Shown here in pieces: positions 10,394 through 22,080 of a DNA stretch of 64,000 bases (the first letter of the stretch is position 1; each line of letters starts with the position of its first letter). Source of the DNA: Aselliscus stoliczkanus (taxonomy: Eukaryota > Chordata > Mammalia > Chiroptera > Hipposideridae); assembly GCA_033961575.1 (NCBI GenBank), contig CM066727.1, positions 3,496,001-3,560,000 on the forward strand, given 5' to 3'. A program made the translations under genes and the position numbers. The notes below the pieces were generated by a model, which was given only the letters and a program-made list of their open reading frames with translations, ran no database searches and was not told the origin of the DNA.

Positions 10394-13300
10394 ATACAGA
10401 ATATACATTCTTTTCAAGTGCACATGGAACATTTTCTAAGATAGACCACGTGTTAGGCCACAAAACAAGTCTCAATAAATTTAAGATTGAAATCATTTCA
10501 ACTGTATTCTCTGACCACAATGCTATGAAACTAGAAATCAATTATAAGAAGAAATCCGGGAAGCTGACAAATAAATGGAGGCTAAACAATATGCTATTAA
10601 ATAGTGAGTGGGTCACAAATGAGATCAAGGAGGAAATCAAAAGATACCTCGAGACAAACGAAAATGAAAACACCACGACCCAAAATCTCTGGGATGCTGC
10701 GAAAGCAGTCCTAAGAGGGAAATTTATAGTAGTGCAGGCCTACCTAAAGAAGGAAGAAAAATCTCAAATCAACAGGTTATCCTTACACCTAAGGGAACTG
10801 GAAAAAGAACAGCAAAAGAAGCCCAAGGGGAGTACAAGAAAGAAGATAATAAAGACCAGAGCAGAAATAAACAATATAGAGAACAGAAAAACAATTCAAA
10901 AGATCAATAAAACCAAGAGCTGGTTTCTTGAGAAGATAAAAAAAATTGACAAACCTCTAGCCAGGCTCATCAAAAAAAAAAAAAAAAGAGAGAGGACTCA
11001 AATTAGCAAAATCAGGAATGAAAGAGGGGAAATGACTACAGACATCACAGAAATACAAAAAATTCTAAGAAATTACTATGAGCAACTATATGCCAACAAA
11101 TTTGACAATCTGGAAGAAACGGATAATCTTCTAGAAGCATACAACCTTCCAAAGCTAACGCAAGAAGAAACAGAAAATCTAAATACCCTGATTACTACCA
11201 AGGAAATTGAATCAGTAATTGACAAGCTCCCAAAAAACAAAAGCCCTGGACCAGATGGCTTCACAAGTGAATTTTATCAAACATTCAAAAAAGAACTATC
11301 ACCTATTCTTCTCAAACTATTCCAAAAAATCCAGAAGGAGGGAAGGCTCCCAAACTCTTTTTATGAAGCCACTATCACCCTGATTCCAAAACCAGATAAA
11401 GACAACACAAAAAAGGAAAACAACAGGCCAATCTCCCTGATGAATATAGAGGCAAAAATTCTCAATAAAATATTGCAAACAGAATTCAGCAATATATTAA
11501 GAAGATCACACATCATGATCAAGTGGGATTCATCCCTAGTGCGCAAGGCTGGGTCAACATCCGTAAATCAAATAATGTGATACACCACATCAACAAAATG
11601 AAGGATAAAGATACATGGTCATTTCAAGATGCAGAAAAAGCATTTGACAAAATCCAACAGCCATTTATCTTAAAAACCCTTAGTAAAGTGGGAATACAGG
11701 GATCATATCTCAACATAATAAAAGCCATATATGATAAACCTACAGCTAACATCATACTCAATGGGGAAAAGCTAAAACCATTCCCCTTAAGATCAGGAAC
11801 AAGACTAGGCTGTCCACTTTCTCCTCTTTTATTCAACATAGTGCTGGAAGTTCTAGCCACAGCAATCAGACAACAAAAAGAAATAAAAGGCATCCAAATT
11901 GGCAAGGAAGAAGTAAAATTGTCATTATATGCAGATGACATGATACTGTATATAGAGAACCCCAAAGACTTCATCAAAAAACTATTGGAACTGATAGACG
12001 AATTCAGTAAAATAGCAGTATATAAAATCAATGTTCAGAAATCAGTGGCATTTGCACATACCAATAATTAACGGAAAGAGAAATTAAGAAACCTGTCCCA
12101 TTTACAATTGCGTCAAGAACTATAAAATACTTAAGAATAAATTTAACCAAAGAAGTGAAAGATCTGTACTCAGAAAATTATAAGACACTGAAGAAAGAAA
12201 TCATAGAAGATACAAATAAATGGAAACACCTACCATGCTCATGGATAGGAAGAATTAATATAGTTAAAATGTCCATATTGCCTAAAGCAATATATAGATT
12301 CAATACAATTTCTATCAAACTACCAAGGGCATTTTTCACAGAAATAGAAAATATAATCCTAAAATTTATATGGAACCATAAAAGACCCCGAATAGCCTCA
12401 GCAATCCTGAGAAATAAGAACAAAGTCAGAGGGATCATGCTACCAGACATCAAAACCTACTACAAGGCTACAGTAATCAAGACAGTTTGGTATTGGCATA
12501 AAAACAGGCACATCGATCAGTGGAACAGAACAGAGCCCAGAAATAAATCCAGGCATTTACGTACAGTTCATCTATGACAAGGGAAGCAAGAATTTACACT
12601 GTAGTAAAGATAGTCTATTCAATAAATGGTGCTGGGAAAATTGGACTGACACATGCAAAAGAATGAAACTGGACCACCTCCTTACACCATATACAAGAAC
12701 AAATTCAAAATGGATTAAAGACTTAAATGTAAGTCCTGAAACCATAAAACGCCTAAAAGAAAATATAGGGAGTACATTTGCAGACATTACCCGGAGCAAT
12801 ATTTTTACTGATACATCCCTGCGGGCAAGGGAAGTTAAAGAAAAAATGAACATATGGGATTATATCAGACTTAAAAAGTTTTTTCACAACAAAGGAAACC
12901 ATTAATGAAACAAAAAGGAAGCCTACTAAATGGGAGACTATATTTGCCAGCGATATATCTGATAAGGGGTTAATATCTAAAATTTATAAAACACTCATGA
13001 AACTCAACACCAAAAAAAACAAACAACCCAATAAGAAAATGGGCAGAAGATATGAAGAGACATTTCTCTAAAGAGGACATACAGATGGCCAACAGGCATA
13101 TGAAAAAATGTTCAACCTCACTGGTCATTAGGGAAATGCAAATAAAAACCACCATGAGATACCACCTCACTCCGGTCAGAATGGCTATCATCAATAAATC
13201 AACAAACAACAAGTGCTGGCGGGGCTGTGGGGAAAAGGGGACCCTGCTGCACTGTTGGTGGGATTGCAGATTGGTGTAGCCACTATGGAAGTCAGTATGG

Positions 13301-13654
13301 AGGTATCTCAAAGAACTGAAAATAGAGCTATCTTTTGATCCAGCAATTCCACTCCTAGGTATTTATCCTGAAAAACCCAAGACACTTATTCAAAAAAATT
13401 TATGAACCCCTATGTCCATAGCAGCACTATTTACAATAGCCAAGACTTGGAAACAACCAAAATGCCCATCAGTAGATGACTGGATTAAGAAACTGTGGTA
13501 TATTTATACAATGGAGTATTACTCTGCTATAAAGAAGAATGAAATCGTACCATTTGCAATGATATGGATGGACCTAGAGACTACTATGTTAAGTGAAATA
13601 AGTCAGTCAGAGAAAGACAAATACCATATGATCTCACTCATATGTGGAATCTGA
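10394..13654 (+). pseudogene. L1 ORF2 pseudogene (endonuclease tail, reverse transcriptase, C-terminal domain)
   Basis: ORF2p nicks target DNA and reverse-transcribes L1 RNA at the nick. What remains starts at the end of the endonuclease (HVLGHKTS then [11 protein letters not shown], where SDH is the conserved end of that domain). A lysine-rich linker and the reverse transcriptase follow: KSPGPDGF (about 11240), the FDKIQQPF block (about 11640) and the catalytic YADD box (about 11935). The C-terminal cysteine-rich motif [18 protein letters not shown] lies at about 13210-13265, with the terminal WYIYTMEYYSAIKKNE and KDKYHMISLICGI. The frame changes near 11520-11580 and 12070-12155, and several more times up to 13400, so it is not translatable as one protein. 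Each piece remains highly readable. Confidence 0.93.
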
Positions 13655-14162
13655 AAAACTGAATGAATGAGCAAAGGAAACAGAAACTGTCTCATAGATA
13701 CAGAGGAAAAATCAGGGTTGTTAATTGGGAGGGGAATGGGGATGAGGGAGAAGGGGAAGGGATTAGACAGCAAAACTAGGCAACTACAATATTGCCACAG
13801 GGATATGAAAGACAGTTCGGCGAATATAATTAATAATGTTGTAAATATTTTGTGGAGTGTCAGATGGTCACATGTCTTGTTAGGGAGACCATTTCATGGA
13901 TAGAGTAGAGGTTTGATCACTGCACTGTATACCTGAAGCGGAAGTTGTATACCTACTGTAATTGAATATATATAGATAATCACGGGATGTGGATTATACT
14001 GTGGAAGGGAGTCAGAGGAAGAGTAATAGATATATATGATATGGGGGGGGAGTGGGGTGGCGAATTGGGGGTGGGGGGTTGTCACTTTGAGGGGTAAAAT
14101 GTATAACTATTGCACTGTGTTGTACACCAGAAACTAATTAAAAATTAATTAATTAATTTAAA
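13655..14162 (+). other. L1 3' UTR and A-rich tail
   Basis: Non-coding tail of the inserted L1. It contains a purine/G-rich patch (13720-13760), the AATATTTTGTGGAGTGTCAGATGG segment typical of mammalian L1 3' UTRs, a run of eight G's at about 14043 and a GGGGGTGGGGGG run at about 14069. The last is a plausible G-quadruplex sequence of the kind conserved in L1 3' UTRs. It ends in AT-rich sequence and a short A-run at the target duplication. Confidence 0.85.
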
Positions 14163-14179
14163 AAAAATTATTGGAGCTT

Positions 14180-14422
14180 GGATGGGATGTGTTGCCCCAC
14201 CCACCATACTCGCCTGACCTTGCATCATCAGACTTCCACGTGTTTTGCTCTCTTCAAAACTCCTTGCGTGATATAATGTTCAATTCAGATGAGGCTGTAA
14301 ATCAGCACTTTGTTCAGTTTTTCGCAAATAAAGACAGGTTCTTCTATGAACAAGGAATTATAAAGCTCACGGAAAGATGGCAAAAGGTTATCGAACAAAA
14401 TGGGCAATATATCATTGGTTGA
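14180..14422 (+). pseudogene. Mariner transposase pseudogene, C-terminal part
   Basis: Continues the transposase of copy 1 after the L1: GWDVLPHPPYSPDLASSDFH, with the third catalytic aspartate in SSD, then LQNSL, NQHFVQFFANKDRFFYEQGI and ERWQKVIEQNGQYIIG, with the stop at 14420-14422. All three aspartates of the DD34D triad are therefore still encoded in this copy, despite the frameshift and the L1. Confidence 0.92.
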
Positions 14423-14497
14423 TCTTTGTTCTTCATATAAATAAATGACCTTTGAAAAACATAGACAAAATACGTCATGACTTTTCTGACAACCTAA
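14180..14497 (+). mobile_element. Mariner copy 1, 3' part after L1 insertion
   Basis: The right end of the interrupted mariner. It carries the C-terminal transposase frame and the right terminal repeat TCATGACTTTTCTGACAACCTAA, ending at 14497. The target TA follows at 14498-14499. The terminal repeat pairs with the left one at 9431 with only a few differences. Confidence 0.94.
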
Positions 14498-14499
14498 TA

Positions 14500-15458
14500 A
14501 TTATTTAAAAAATTGATTGCATTTCTACCTCCAGGACATGTAAACCATGTGTTTTACCAAAGATTGACACCCACCTCTCTCAGTCCTCAATAGATAAGGC
14601 TGACACGTCAGTGAACCTACAGGAACTGAAATGCAATATTAAACCTGGTATAAAACCTGCAGGATACCTATATTGTAGGAAACATTCTTCTTTGTATAAG
14701 TTATAAATGTACCATAACTTGTATTGTTTGCAAGCCTTTATTTTTGGATAACAGAAATGCTACAAAAATGAAACTTGTTCTTTGCCACATTTCAATTTGT
14801 AAAGGTATTTCTGTAGAATAAATTCCTGCAAGAAAGGCCATTGTGCCAATGGGTAAATACATTCTTTATTCTCATTAATATTGATGAATTTATTCACAGA
14901 TGGGATGCACAATTTTTTATTCCCCCCAAATATGGATGAGAGTGCTTTATTTTCCCATACCCTTGCTAACAGTATATCTTGTCAATTTTAGATTTTTATT
15001 AATCTGATAGTTGGAAAATCAGGACTTATTTATTTTATAAATAAAGTAACTTTTGAAATTAATATATATTTATGATAAAAATGCAATGAGTACGTTACGT
15101 TTTTCAGCCTATTTGTGTAGGTGGAGATTTGTTTTGTTTCATTGGTCTGTCTGCCTGTTCATGAAGCTCTATCAACCTCTTAATTCCTGAGACTTCGCAG
15201 CATGTTACACTCTCTTAGGAATTAATACTCCTGCACTGCAGTACTTCAGTGTATGCTTCTTTTTTGTTTTTCCCGTGTGACTCTTAGAATCTTCTTTTTT
15301 CATGTCAGAAAACAAAGTTATCGATATTTTATTAGCATTGGTTTCCATTCATAAACATAAGTGGAAAGAATAGATAACATTAAAAAATTGATAATATCTA
15401 GTCAAGGATATGGAATATTCTTGCATGTGTATAGGTCTAATGGTACTCCCCAATATTT
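14500..15458. other. Unassigned AT-rich DNA
   Basis: T-rich and A-rich single-copy-looking sequence without a gene. Parts may be very old LINE material but nothing could be assigned. Confidence 0.45.
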
Positions 15459-15912
15459 AAAAAATTTTAGGGTCAGCTAAGTGGCGCATTGGTTAAGAGC
15501 TGGCCTGGAATGCCAGTGGCTCTGGTTCGGATCCCACATATGAGGGCCAGGGACACTGCCCTCTACAGCTAACAACAGCTCCACCTGGAGCTGGGCTGTG
15601 CGAGCCCCGGCGATGGTGTAGGCTGCAGCCCCTGCTGCAGTGGGCTGCCATGGGCTACAGTGAGTGGCCAGCAGCCAGCATGAGCTGCCAATAGCCACTG
15701 TGAGCAGCTGTCCAGAGGCCGGCAACTGATCTGCCTCATCCGGGAAGAGTGCAATGACGATACCAACATGGGCCAGTGAAGCAACGTCCTCCGCAACTAG
15801 ACTGAAGAACAAAAGGACAGCAACTTGTCTGTTCCCCTTCCCTGATTCCCCAACGCTGTTCCCCTCCCCCAATTCTCCAATAAAATCTTAAAAAAAAATT
15901 TTTATATATTTT
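15459..15912 (+). mobile_element. tRNA-derived SINE, long form
   Basis: A full-length copy from GGGTCAGCTAAGTGGCGC (about 15470) to CAATAAAATCTTAAAAAAAA (about 15898). It is collinear with the copy at 5.8 kb: tRNA-like head with GGTTCGGATCC, body beginning after CTGCCCTCTACAGC, and the ACTAGACTGAAGAACAA and CTGTTCCCC tail blocks. A short A/T-rich duplication (AAAAATTTTA-like) is likely but ambiguous. The 5' end (GGGTCAGCTAAG) and the terminator (TCTTA) are mutated relative to other copies. Confidence 0.92.
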
Positions 15913-17499
15913 TTACATTTCCCAAGTTTATTTCTACGCTTTAATTTTATTGCTGTTATGTATTTTTCTTTCAGTATATACTCCAAAGTGTTATTTTTGT
16001 AAATATAGTTGATAGTGATAGCTGTATTAATATTTTACTTTCTGTGTTCTCTTATTGTTTATAGATTGGTGGTTATTTTTTCTTTTTTCCAGAGTATAAT
16101 CATTTCATTAAAAATTAGCATCAGTTTTCTTATACCTCCCCAAACTTCTATTTTATCTCTATAGGCTAATATGTTGTTAATTCTTCCATTATGGTTTAAA
16201 ATATTAGTGGTATAGAGAGCACTCTGTTTTCTGTCTGTTTTCTGGCTTTAGTTATAAATCCACATTTTGCCTTTAAGTATATGTCAAACCATTGCTTTGA
16301 TATGCCTGTGTATCTTTAAGGTATTTTCATTGTTACCTTTTTTTTTTTTTTTTAATAAAAAACATTGTCCCTTGAAAATTTTCAAGTGCCTTTCAGCACC
16401 GATGGAGGTGGTACTTCCTGATTTTTCTCCTTAGATCCGTAGATAAGATGGCATCCAACGTTTCTGGTGCAGCGCTTTGGATCCCTTGGCCTTCCATGTA
16501 TTCTAGCCACTGCTACAATGATCAGGTGCAAATAGGCTTTGCTCAGCTGTGAACGGGTGACACCTGACAGAGGCTGGCCTTGGTACCTAGAGGGACAGCC
16601 CTGTGCTTATTCATGTGCAGCCTAGAAACATAGACAGGTTGCACCTAGTGAGTTACCCCTGATTAATGAGGCATGAGAGCTGATGAAAAAATGCTCCCTG
16701 CTTTCTTGTCTTAGACAGGGAAGACCCAAGAGACATATTTCAAGACCTTCCTTTGAAGGTCTTTATGGTCAAGAAGCCAGTAACCACAGGCAATGATCAA
16801 AGTAGTAGCACATGGCTGCCCCCATCCATCTTCCATCCTCTGTTGTCACTTCTGCCCCCTGGGATCACTTCCCACATAAACTATTCATTGTTTATAGGGG
16901 GGAATACCAGAAGGAGATAATGATAAACTATATGTATTCATTTCCTAGTATTGATATATTAGTATATGTTAATAAACTTAAAAAGTAGTAGGAGTTAGAG
17001 AAAGGGGAATTTGTGAATGTTAAGTGGATATAATAAATGTAAATATGTAAAGAGAGCTCTGGAATGGAGTCATATCTCAGAGAAACTTTAGCATGAGAAT
17101 GAATGAGAGTACACAGGAAAAAGAGGATTACAAGGCAGAATCCTTGGAGTAAAAATATTTAAGGCATTGGTTAAAATAAAAGAATTTAAATAAATACTCA
17201 ACCTCCCTGCTGCAGAGAGAGAATCCGGTGTTTCCCCTACTCCTCTGTGATACGAGTTCCTGATTCACAGTGTGGGTTGAGTATAATTTGTCATGTGCCT
17301 GAGATCCAGCTACAAGAGAGTCCAGAAAAGCAAGTGTCCGGCGTTTTCATTTCCTGTAACAGGAAGCAGGCTCTGCTTCGCTAATGCTTCCTAAGGTGAA
17401 GGATTTTTCAAACATAGAAAAGAGATTCCCGTGCTTTGGCACCTACTGAAATGACCCTATGCTTTATTTTCTTAAACTGTCAATATCCTGGATTATGTT
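15913..17499. other. Unassigned DNA, T-rich then mixed
   Basis: The first 450 bp are T-rich and may be antisense LINE. The part from 16,370 to 16,900 is balanced in base composition and looks unique. The frames present are short, with no domain I recognise. Confidence 0.45.
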
Positions 17500-17965
17500 A
17501 ATACATTTTCTAACATTATGTTTTTGAATGCTGTTATTAACTCTACTTGGTTATTATGCATTATTCTTTTAATAAAATTGTAGTTGGATTTGCTCACACT
17601 TTTTTCAGCACTATTGCATGTAAGTCAGAAAATAGGAGTGGCCCATAGATTTCTTTAGATGGACTTTGTGTATCTGTTCGTTTAATCTTGTTTTGTGTTG
17701 TTATCAGGGTTATACTAGTCTTATAAAATAAGTTTGAAAGTTTGATATTCTCCAGGACAGTTGTAGATCCTGGGGATTTTCTGTTCTATGCAGGTGTGGT
17801 GGAATTCACCTATAATACTCTCTAGACCTGTTGCCATTTGGGGACACTTCCTTGAATAACTTCCCAACTCCTACTACAATTAATAGACTGTTGAGATTTC
17901 TACTTCTTGGGTCAATTTTGGCAATTGGTATGTTCTAATGAAATTATCTATTCTGAAAGAACATG
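17500..17965 (-). mobile_element. L1M fragment, antisense
   Basis: Phrases such as TTATCAGGGTTATACTAGTC followed by TTATAAAATAAGTTTGAAAG, then TGGTGGAATTCACC and TTTCTACTTCTTGGGTCAAT, parallel the antisense strand of the L1 reverse-transcriptase region ('atcagggttatgctggcctcataaaatgagttgggaag ... tggtagaattcacc'). Old and frameless. Confidence 0.7.
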
Positions 17966-18500
17966 AGTAGACAGTAGGTAGGTCATCAGGAAGGAAATAA
18001 TAAATAGCGTCACATTAAGCAGGTAAGTCTAAAGAAAAACATGGAAAACATTTTCATAAATTAACTATTAAAGAACTTTTTGATATTAAGGAAAGCAATT
18101 GCATTAGGGAAACAATAGGTTAGGAAGAGAACAGAGGGTGATGTGGTGGCTGTATTTAGTATTCAGCTATTCTTGGAAACACCTTGAATAAATTTGAAAG
18201 TGGAGAAGGAAGCTGTGAGTTGCAGGATCAAGGGAACCATTCACCTCTGATCACGGGTAAAACACGACGTCCAATCAAGGTGGAGAGATGGAGTAGGGAG
18301 GAAAAAGTGTGAATATACAGAACTAGTGGATGAAATAAAGTCAAAGAAAAAACAGGAGAGCCTACGACCAGGTGCACAAACCAAGGTGTTACCTTTTGTT
18401 GTGCTACTGAAAACGTGATATCCAGACCTCAATGGACGGGCATGCAGTGGGTAGGATTAGGTGAGTAAGCTCGCATTAACCTCATCAGCGTCTGCATACC
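17966..18500. other. Unassigned DNA
   Basis: Purine-rich mixed sequence. No gene or repeat family was recognised. Confidence 0.45.
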
Positions 18501-18846
18501 TGCTATGGTCTGACTATGCGTGTCCCCGGAGAATGCATATGTTGAAACCTAACCCGTCAAGTTGATGGTATTATCAGGTGGGGCCTTTGGGAGGTGCTCA
18601 GGTCACAAGGGTGCGGACCTCGTGGATGTGGTTCTGCCCTGATACAACAGGCTGCAGAGAGCTCCCTCAGCCTTTCTACCATTGACGGCACAGAGAGAAC
18701 ATGCCAGCTATAAACCCAATAGAAGGCCCTCGCCTAACTCTGCTGGAACCTCCATCTTGGACTTTCAACCTCCAGAACTGTGGAAAGGAAATTTCTGTTG
18801 TTTATAAACCACCCAGTTTATGGTTTGTTTTAGCAACCCGAAAAAA
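18501..18846 (+). mobile_element. MLT1-like (ERVL-MaLR) solo LTR
   Basis: Starts TGCTATGGTCTGACTATGCG and runs through GTTGATGGTATTATCAGGTGG, GGGGCCTTTGGGAGGTG, CTCCAGAACTGTGGAAAGG and TTTCTGTTGTTTATAAACCA to CCAGTTTATGG and AGCAACCCG. This is the plan of mammalian MLT1 LTRs, which are remnants of non-infectious ancient retrovirus-like elements. No internal region adjoins it, so it is a solo LTR. The terminal nucleotides are lost. The frame at 18701-19024 is accidental. Confidence 0.85.
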
Positions 18847-19069
18847 TATTGCACATACATTTTCTCCCTCTTTTTCCCTGGCTACAGATTTTGAATCCTC
18901 TGAGACTCTTTTGATTTACTATTCATTTTCTCAGAACGCAGTAATACTGTATAGTGTGAAAATCCTAGCTTCACCATTTTATTCAAAAATGGGAAAATGT
19001 CAGATATATATAGATAGATGGTAATTACATGGAAATTCAAGAACTGAATATAGTGAAAAATATATTTAA

Positions 19070-19787
19070 AAAAAAAAAAGCTGGAGTACTTTTCAACCTA
19101 AACTCAAGACTTACTATAAAGCTATGTAATCAAGACAATATAGCAATCGCACTTCTGGATATATATCCACAGGAATTGAAATAGAATTTCAAAGAGAGAT
19201 CTGCACCCCCATGTTCACTGAAGCATTATTCACAATCGCCAAGGCATGGAGGCAACCTAGGAGCCCTTCGGTGGATGAATGAATGGATAAAGAAAACTGA
19301 CAAGAACAAATATTACATAATACCACTTACATGAGGAACCTAAAATAGTCAAACTCAGAGAAGCAGAGAGAGAGTGCTGGTTGCCAGGGGCTGGGGGAGG
19401 AGGAAACAGTGAAATACTAGTGAAAAGGACAAGTTTCAGTTATTCCATATGATTAAGTCTAGAAATCTATTATAGTAGATCAGAGTACTTATAGTTAACA
19501 ACAACGATAGAGTGCCTATAGTCAGCAATATTGTATTAATGTGCCTATAGTCAACAAAATTGACTATGATAAGAGGCAGGCCTTCTGTTAAATATTTTTA
19601 ATGATAATAATCATAATCATAATGGCAGTGAAAAGAAAGTTTTGGAGGTGATGGGTATGTTATGGCATAGATTGTAGTGATGGTTTCACTGGTGTACGCT
19701 TATCTCCAAACTCGTCAAGTTGTGCACACTGCACATACACAGCTTTCTATATGTCAATAAAACCTCAATAAAATGGTTTTATGAAAA
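19070..19787 (+). mobile_element. L1M 3' fragment (first of three)
   Basis: The end of ORF2 (CTTCTGGATATATATCCACAG, ATGTTCACTGAAGCATTATTCACAATCGCCAAGGCATGG-like, GGATGAATGAATGGATAAAG) leads into an L1 3' UTR. The UTR has GGTTGCCAGGGGCTGGGGGAGG and a terminal TCAATAAAACCTCAATAAAA. The terminal A-rich region marks the 3' end near 19,787. Confidence 0.8.
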
Positions 19788-19789
19788 AA

Positions 19790-20697
19790 GACATCGTGGT
19801 ACTGCCATAAGGATTTGTGTACAAATCCATGGAACAGAATAGAGTTTAGAAATAGACCCACACTTACATGTTCTTTTTTTTAACCAAAGTACCAAAAACA
19901 ATTCAATAGGTCAAGAAAGTCTTTTCAGCAAATAGTGATGGATAAACTACAAATTTTAATGGATAAACTGCAAATTTTAATGGAAAACAATGATTCTTGC
20001 CACAATAAGTTGCTACTCTACATGCACTGAGATGCCTACAATTAAAAAGAAACTACTAAGTGTTGGAAGATGTAGAGAAATTAGAAACTTTGATATTGCA
20101 CAATGGGAATATAAAATGGTTCAGCCATTGTAGAAAACAGTTTTGTGGTTCCTCAGAAAGTTAAACAACAGACTTACCATAACATCAAGCAAAAGAATTG
20201 AAAATGGGTGTTCAAACAAATAATACACCAGTGTTTATAGTAGCACTATTTGCACCAGCAAAAAGGTAGAAACACTGCAAGAGTCCGTCAGGAGATGAAT
20301 GAATAAACACAGTTTTGTCTATACACATGTAAAACATTGTGCAGCCGGGGAAATGAATGAGGTTTTGATACATGCTACAACTGAGATAAACCTTATCAAA
20401 TGCTTTATGTTTTTCAAAACTTTATGCTAAGTGAAACAAGTCAGATATCAAAAGGGTGTGTATTCTATGATTCCATTTACATTAACTGTCCAGAATAGGT
20501 AAATTCATAGAGTCAGAATGCAGATTGGTAGCTACCAGGAGCAGGGGACAGTCAGAACAAGGAACAACTGATTATTGATAGGATTCCTTTGGGGGTGATG
20601 AAAATGTTTTGAAGCTAAATAGAATTGGTGGCATGAGTCACTGTCAAGGTACATTTGTGTTATGTGAATTTCACGTCAGTTGAAAAAGTAAACCTTT
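19790..20697 (+). mobile_element. L1M 3' fragment (second of three)
   Basis: Restarts in the middle of ORF2 (GTGGTACTGCCATAAGG then CATGGAACAGAATAGAG) and proceeds again to the ORF2 C-terminus (GTTTATAGTAGCACTATTTGC) and a 3' UTR (GGTAGCTACCAGGAGCAGGGG ... TTATGTGAATTTCACGTCAG). It repeats the same L1 portion as the preceding fragment, so it is a separate insertion or duplication. Confidence 0.78.
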
Positions 20698-20699
20698 AC

Positions 20700-22080
20700 C
20701 ACATCTTCACAGCTACACAGAAATGAAAGTAACAGATCACAGACCTCAAAATAAAGCTATGCCTATAAAGGCATCAGAAGAAAGCTTAGAGGAATATCTC
20801 CCTGTCTGGAAGACACATAAAGTTTCTTAGGCCGTGAAAATCAAAAACAATAAGAGCCAAAAGTTAATTTGACTTATACAAAATTAAAAATTTGCTCATT
20901 AAATGTCACCATAAAGCATAATATTCCAAAAAGATAACCCAATTAAAAATGGGAAAGGAGTTAATCAAATGAGCAATAAACACTGTGAAAAGGTACACAT
21001 TACCATTTACCATAAAAATGGAAATTAACACTACCATGAAATATCACTATCTAACATCAAGTGCTCTTGAGGGTTTCAACAATGGGAACTCTTACATATT
21101 AGTAGTGGGCATGGAAAATGGTACAGCCACTTTGGAATAAGATCTCACAGTTCTATATTAACACAGATGTGCCCTGTAACCCAGCTATTCAAATGCTTGG
21201 ACTTAACTAAGAAAAATGAAAACATATGTTCAAAAAAGATTTAACAATAATATTCATAGTAGCTTTATTCATCATAGAAAAAAATAAATGGAAACACCCA
21301 GATAGCCATCAATAGGAGAATGCATAACACACGGGTTATTCATATAGTGAAAGCTACTCGAAATGACAACAGAGCTGCTTGAACTTCTGATCATTACAAA
21401 CGTAGACACACACACACACACACACACACACAGTTACTCAAGGCAGCATTGTTGTAATAGCAAAAAATTGAACCAAAAATATCTATCAATAGAGGACAAA
21501 GATACTAAGAGATACCATGGTCTAACAGAAAAAAAAACAAGGACAGTTCATGTAATGAAATAGAATGATCTCCAAGAATTGCTCAGTGAAAAACAGCAAG
21601 ACCCAGAAGAGTGTGATAGTATGTTACCATTTTTGAATAGGGGGCCATTATTTATATATTTATATGCATATATTACATATCACATGCCATATATAACTAT
21701 ATTATATGTAAGTTATATATTAGACCACACATTAATTTTATATAAATATATAATGACCACATGTTAATTAATTATACTTACTGATGCTACTTATTAAAAT
21801 ATACAAATAATTAGCAATAATTATTTGCAAATTCATACATAAACATTTGTGCATATGAATATATAAAATGTATACAAATATGCATATTTATATATCAATT
21901 TGTTAGTATATGTATTAGATATCTGTCAAAAGGTGCACCAAAACATGAAAAAGGTGAATAGACTTTAGGAAAAGAATTTGGTGGATGGCAGTAGGAGTGG
22001 GATGAAGAATTTCTACTCAATATCCAATTCTATCTTTGAAGTTTTGAGCCATGAGAATGTATTATTCATTCATAAAATAA
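20700..22080 (+). mobile_element. L1M 3' fragment (third of three)
   Basis: Restarts again with ORF2 C-terminal material (CTTAGGCCGTGAAAATCAAA, GCCAAAAGTTAATTTGACTT, ACCCAATTAAAAATGGG, GTAGCTTTATTCATCATAG). It then passes into AT-rich 3' sequence with a CA repeat inside. The 3' boundary is uncertain (around 22,050-22,100). Confidence 0.7.
21403..21432. repeat. Microsatellite (CA)n
   Basis: A perfect CA run of about 14-15 units within the third L1M fragment. Confidence 0.93.

Larger units (their letters stand above)
10377..14179 (+). mobile_element. 5'-truncated L1 LINE inserted in mariner copy 1
   Basis: A sense-strand L1 of about 3.77 kb (10394-14162) flanked by a perfect 17-bp target duplication, AAAAATTATTGGAGCTT, at 10377-10393 and 14163-14179. 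It begins inside the endonuclease domain of ORF2 and ends in a G-rich 3' UTR (GGGGGGGGAGTGGGGTGGCG near 14043), CAGAAACTAATTAAAAATTAA and an A-run. ORF1, the 5' UTR and the internal promoter are missing, as in most new L1 copies. It is far less decayed than the other L1 pieces in this window, so it belongs to a comparatively recent subfamily. It must be younger than the mariner it interrupts. Confidence 0.96.

Noticed and set aside
10450..11580. 376-codon open frame as a functional host or virus reverse transcriptase
   Set aside because: It is the N-terminal part of a truncated, frameshifted L1 ORF2 flanked by a target duplication.
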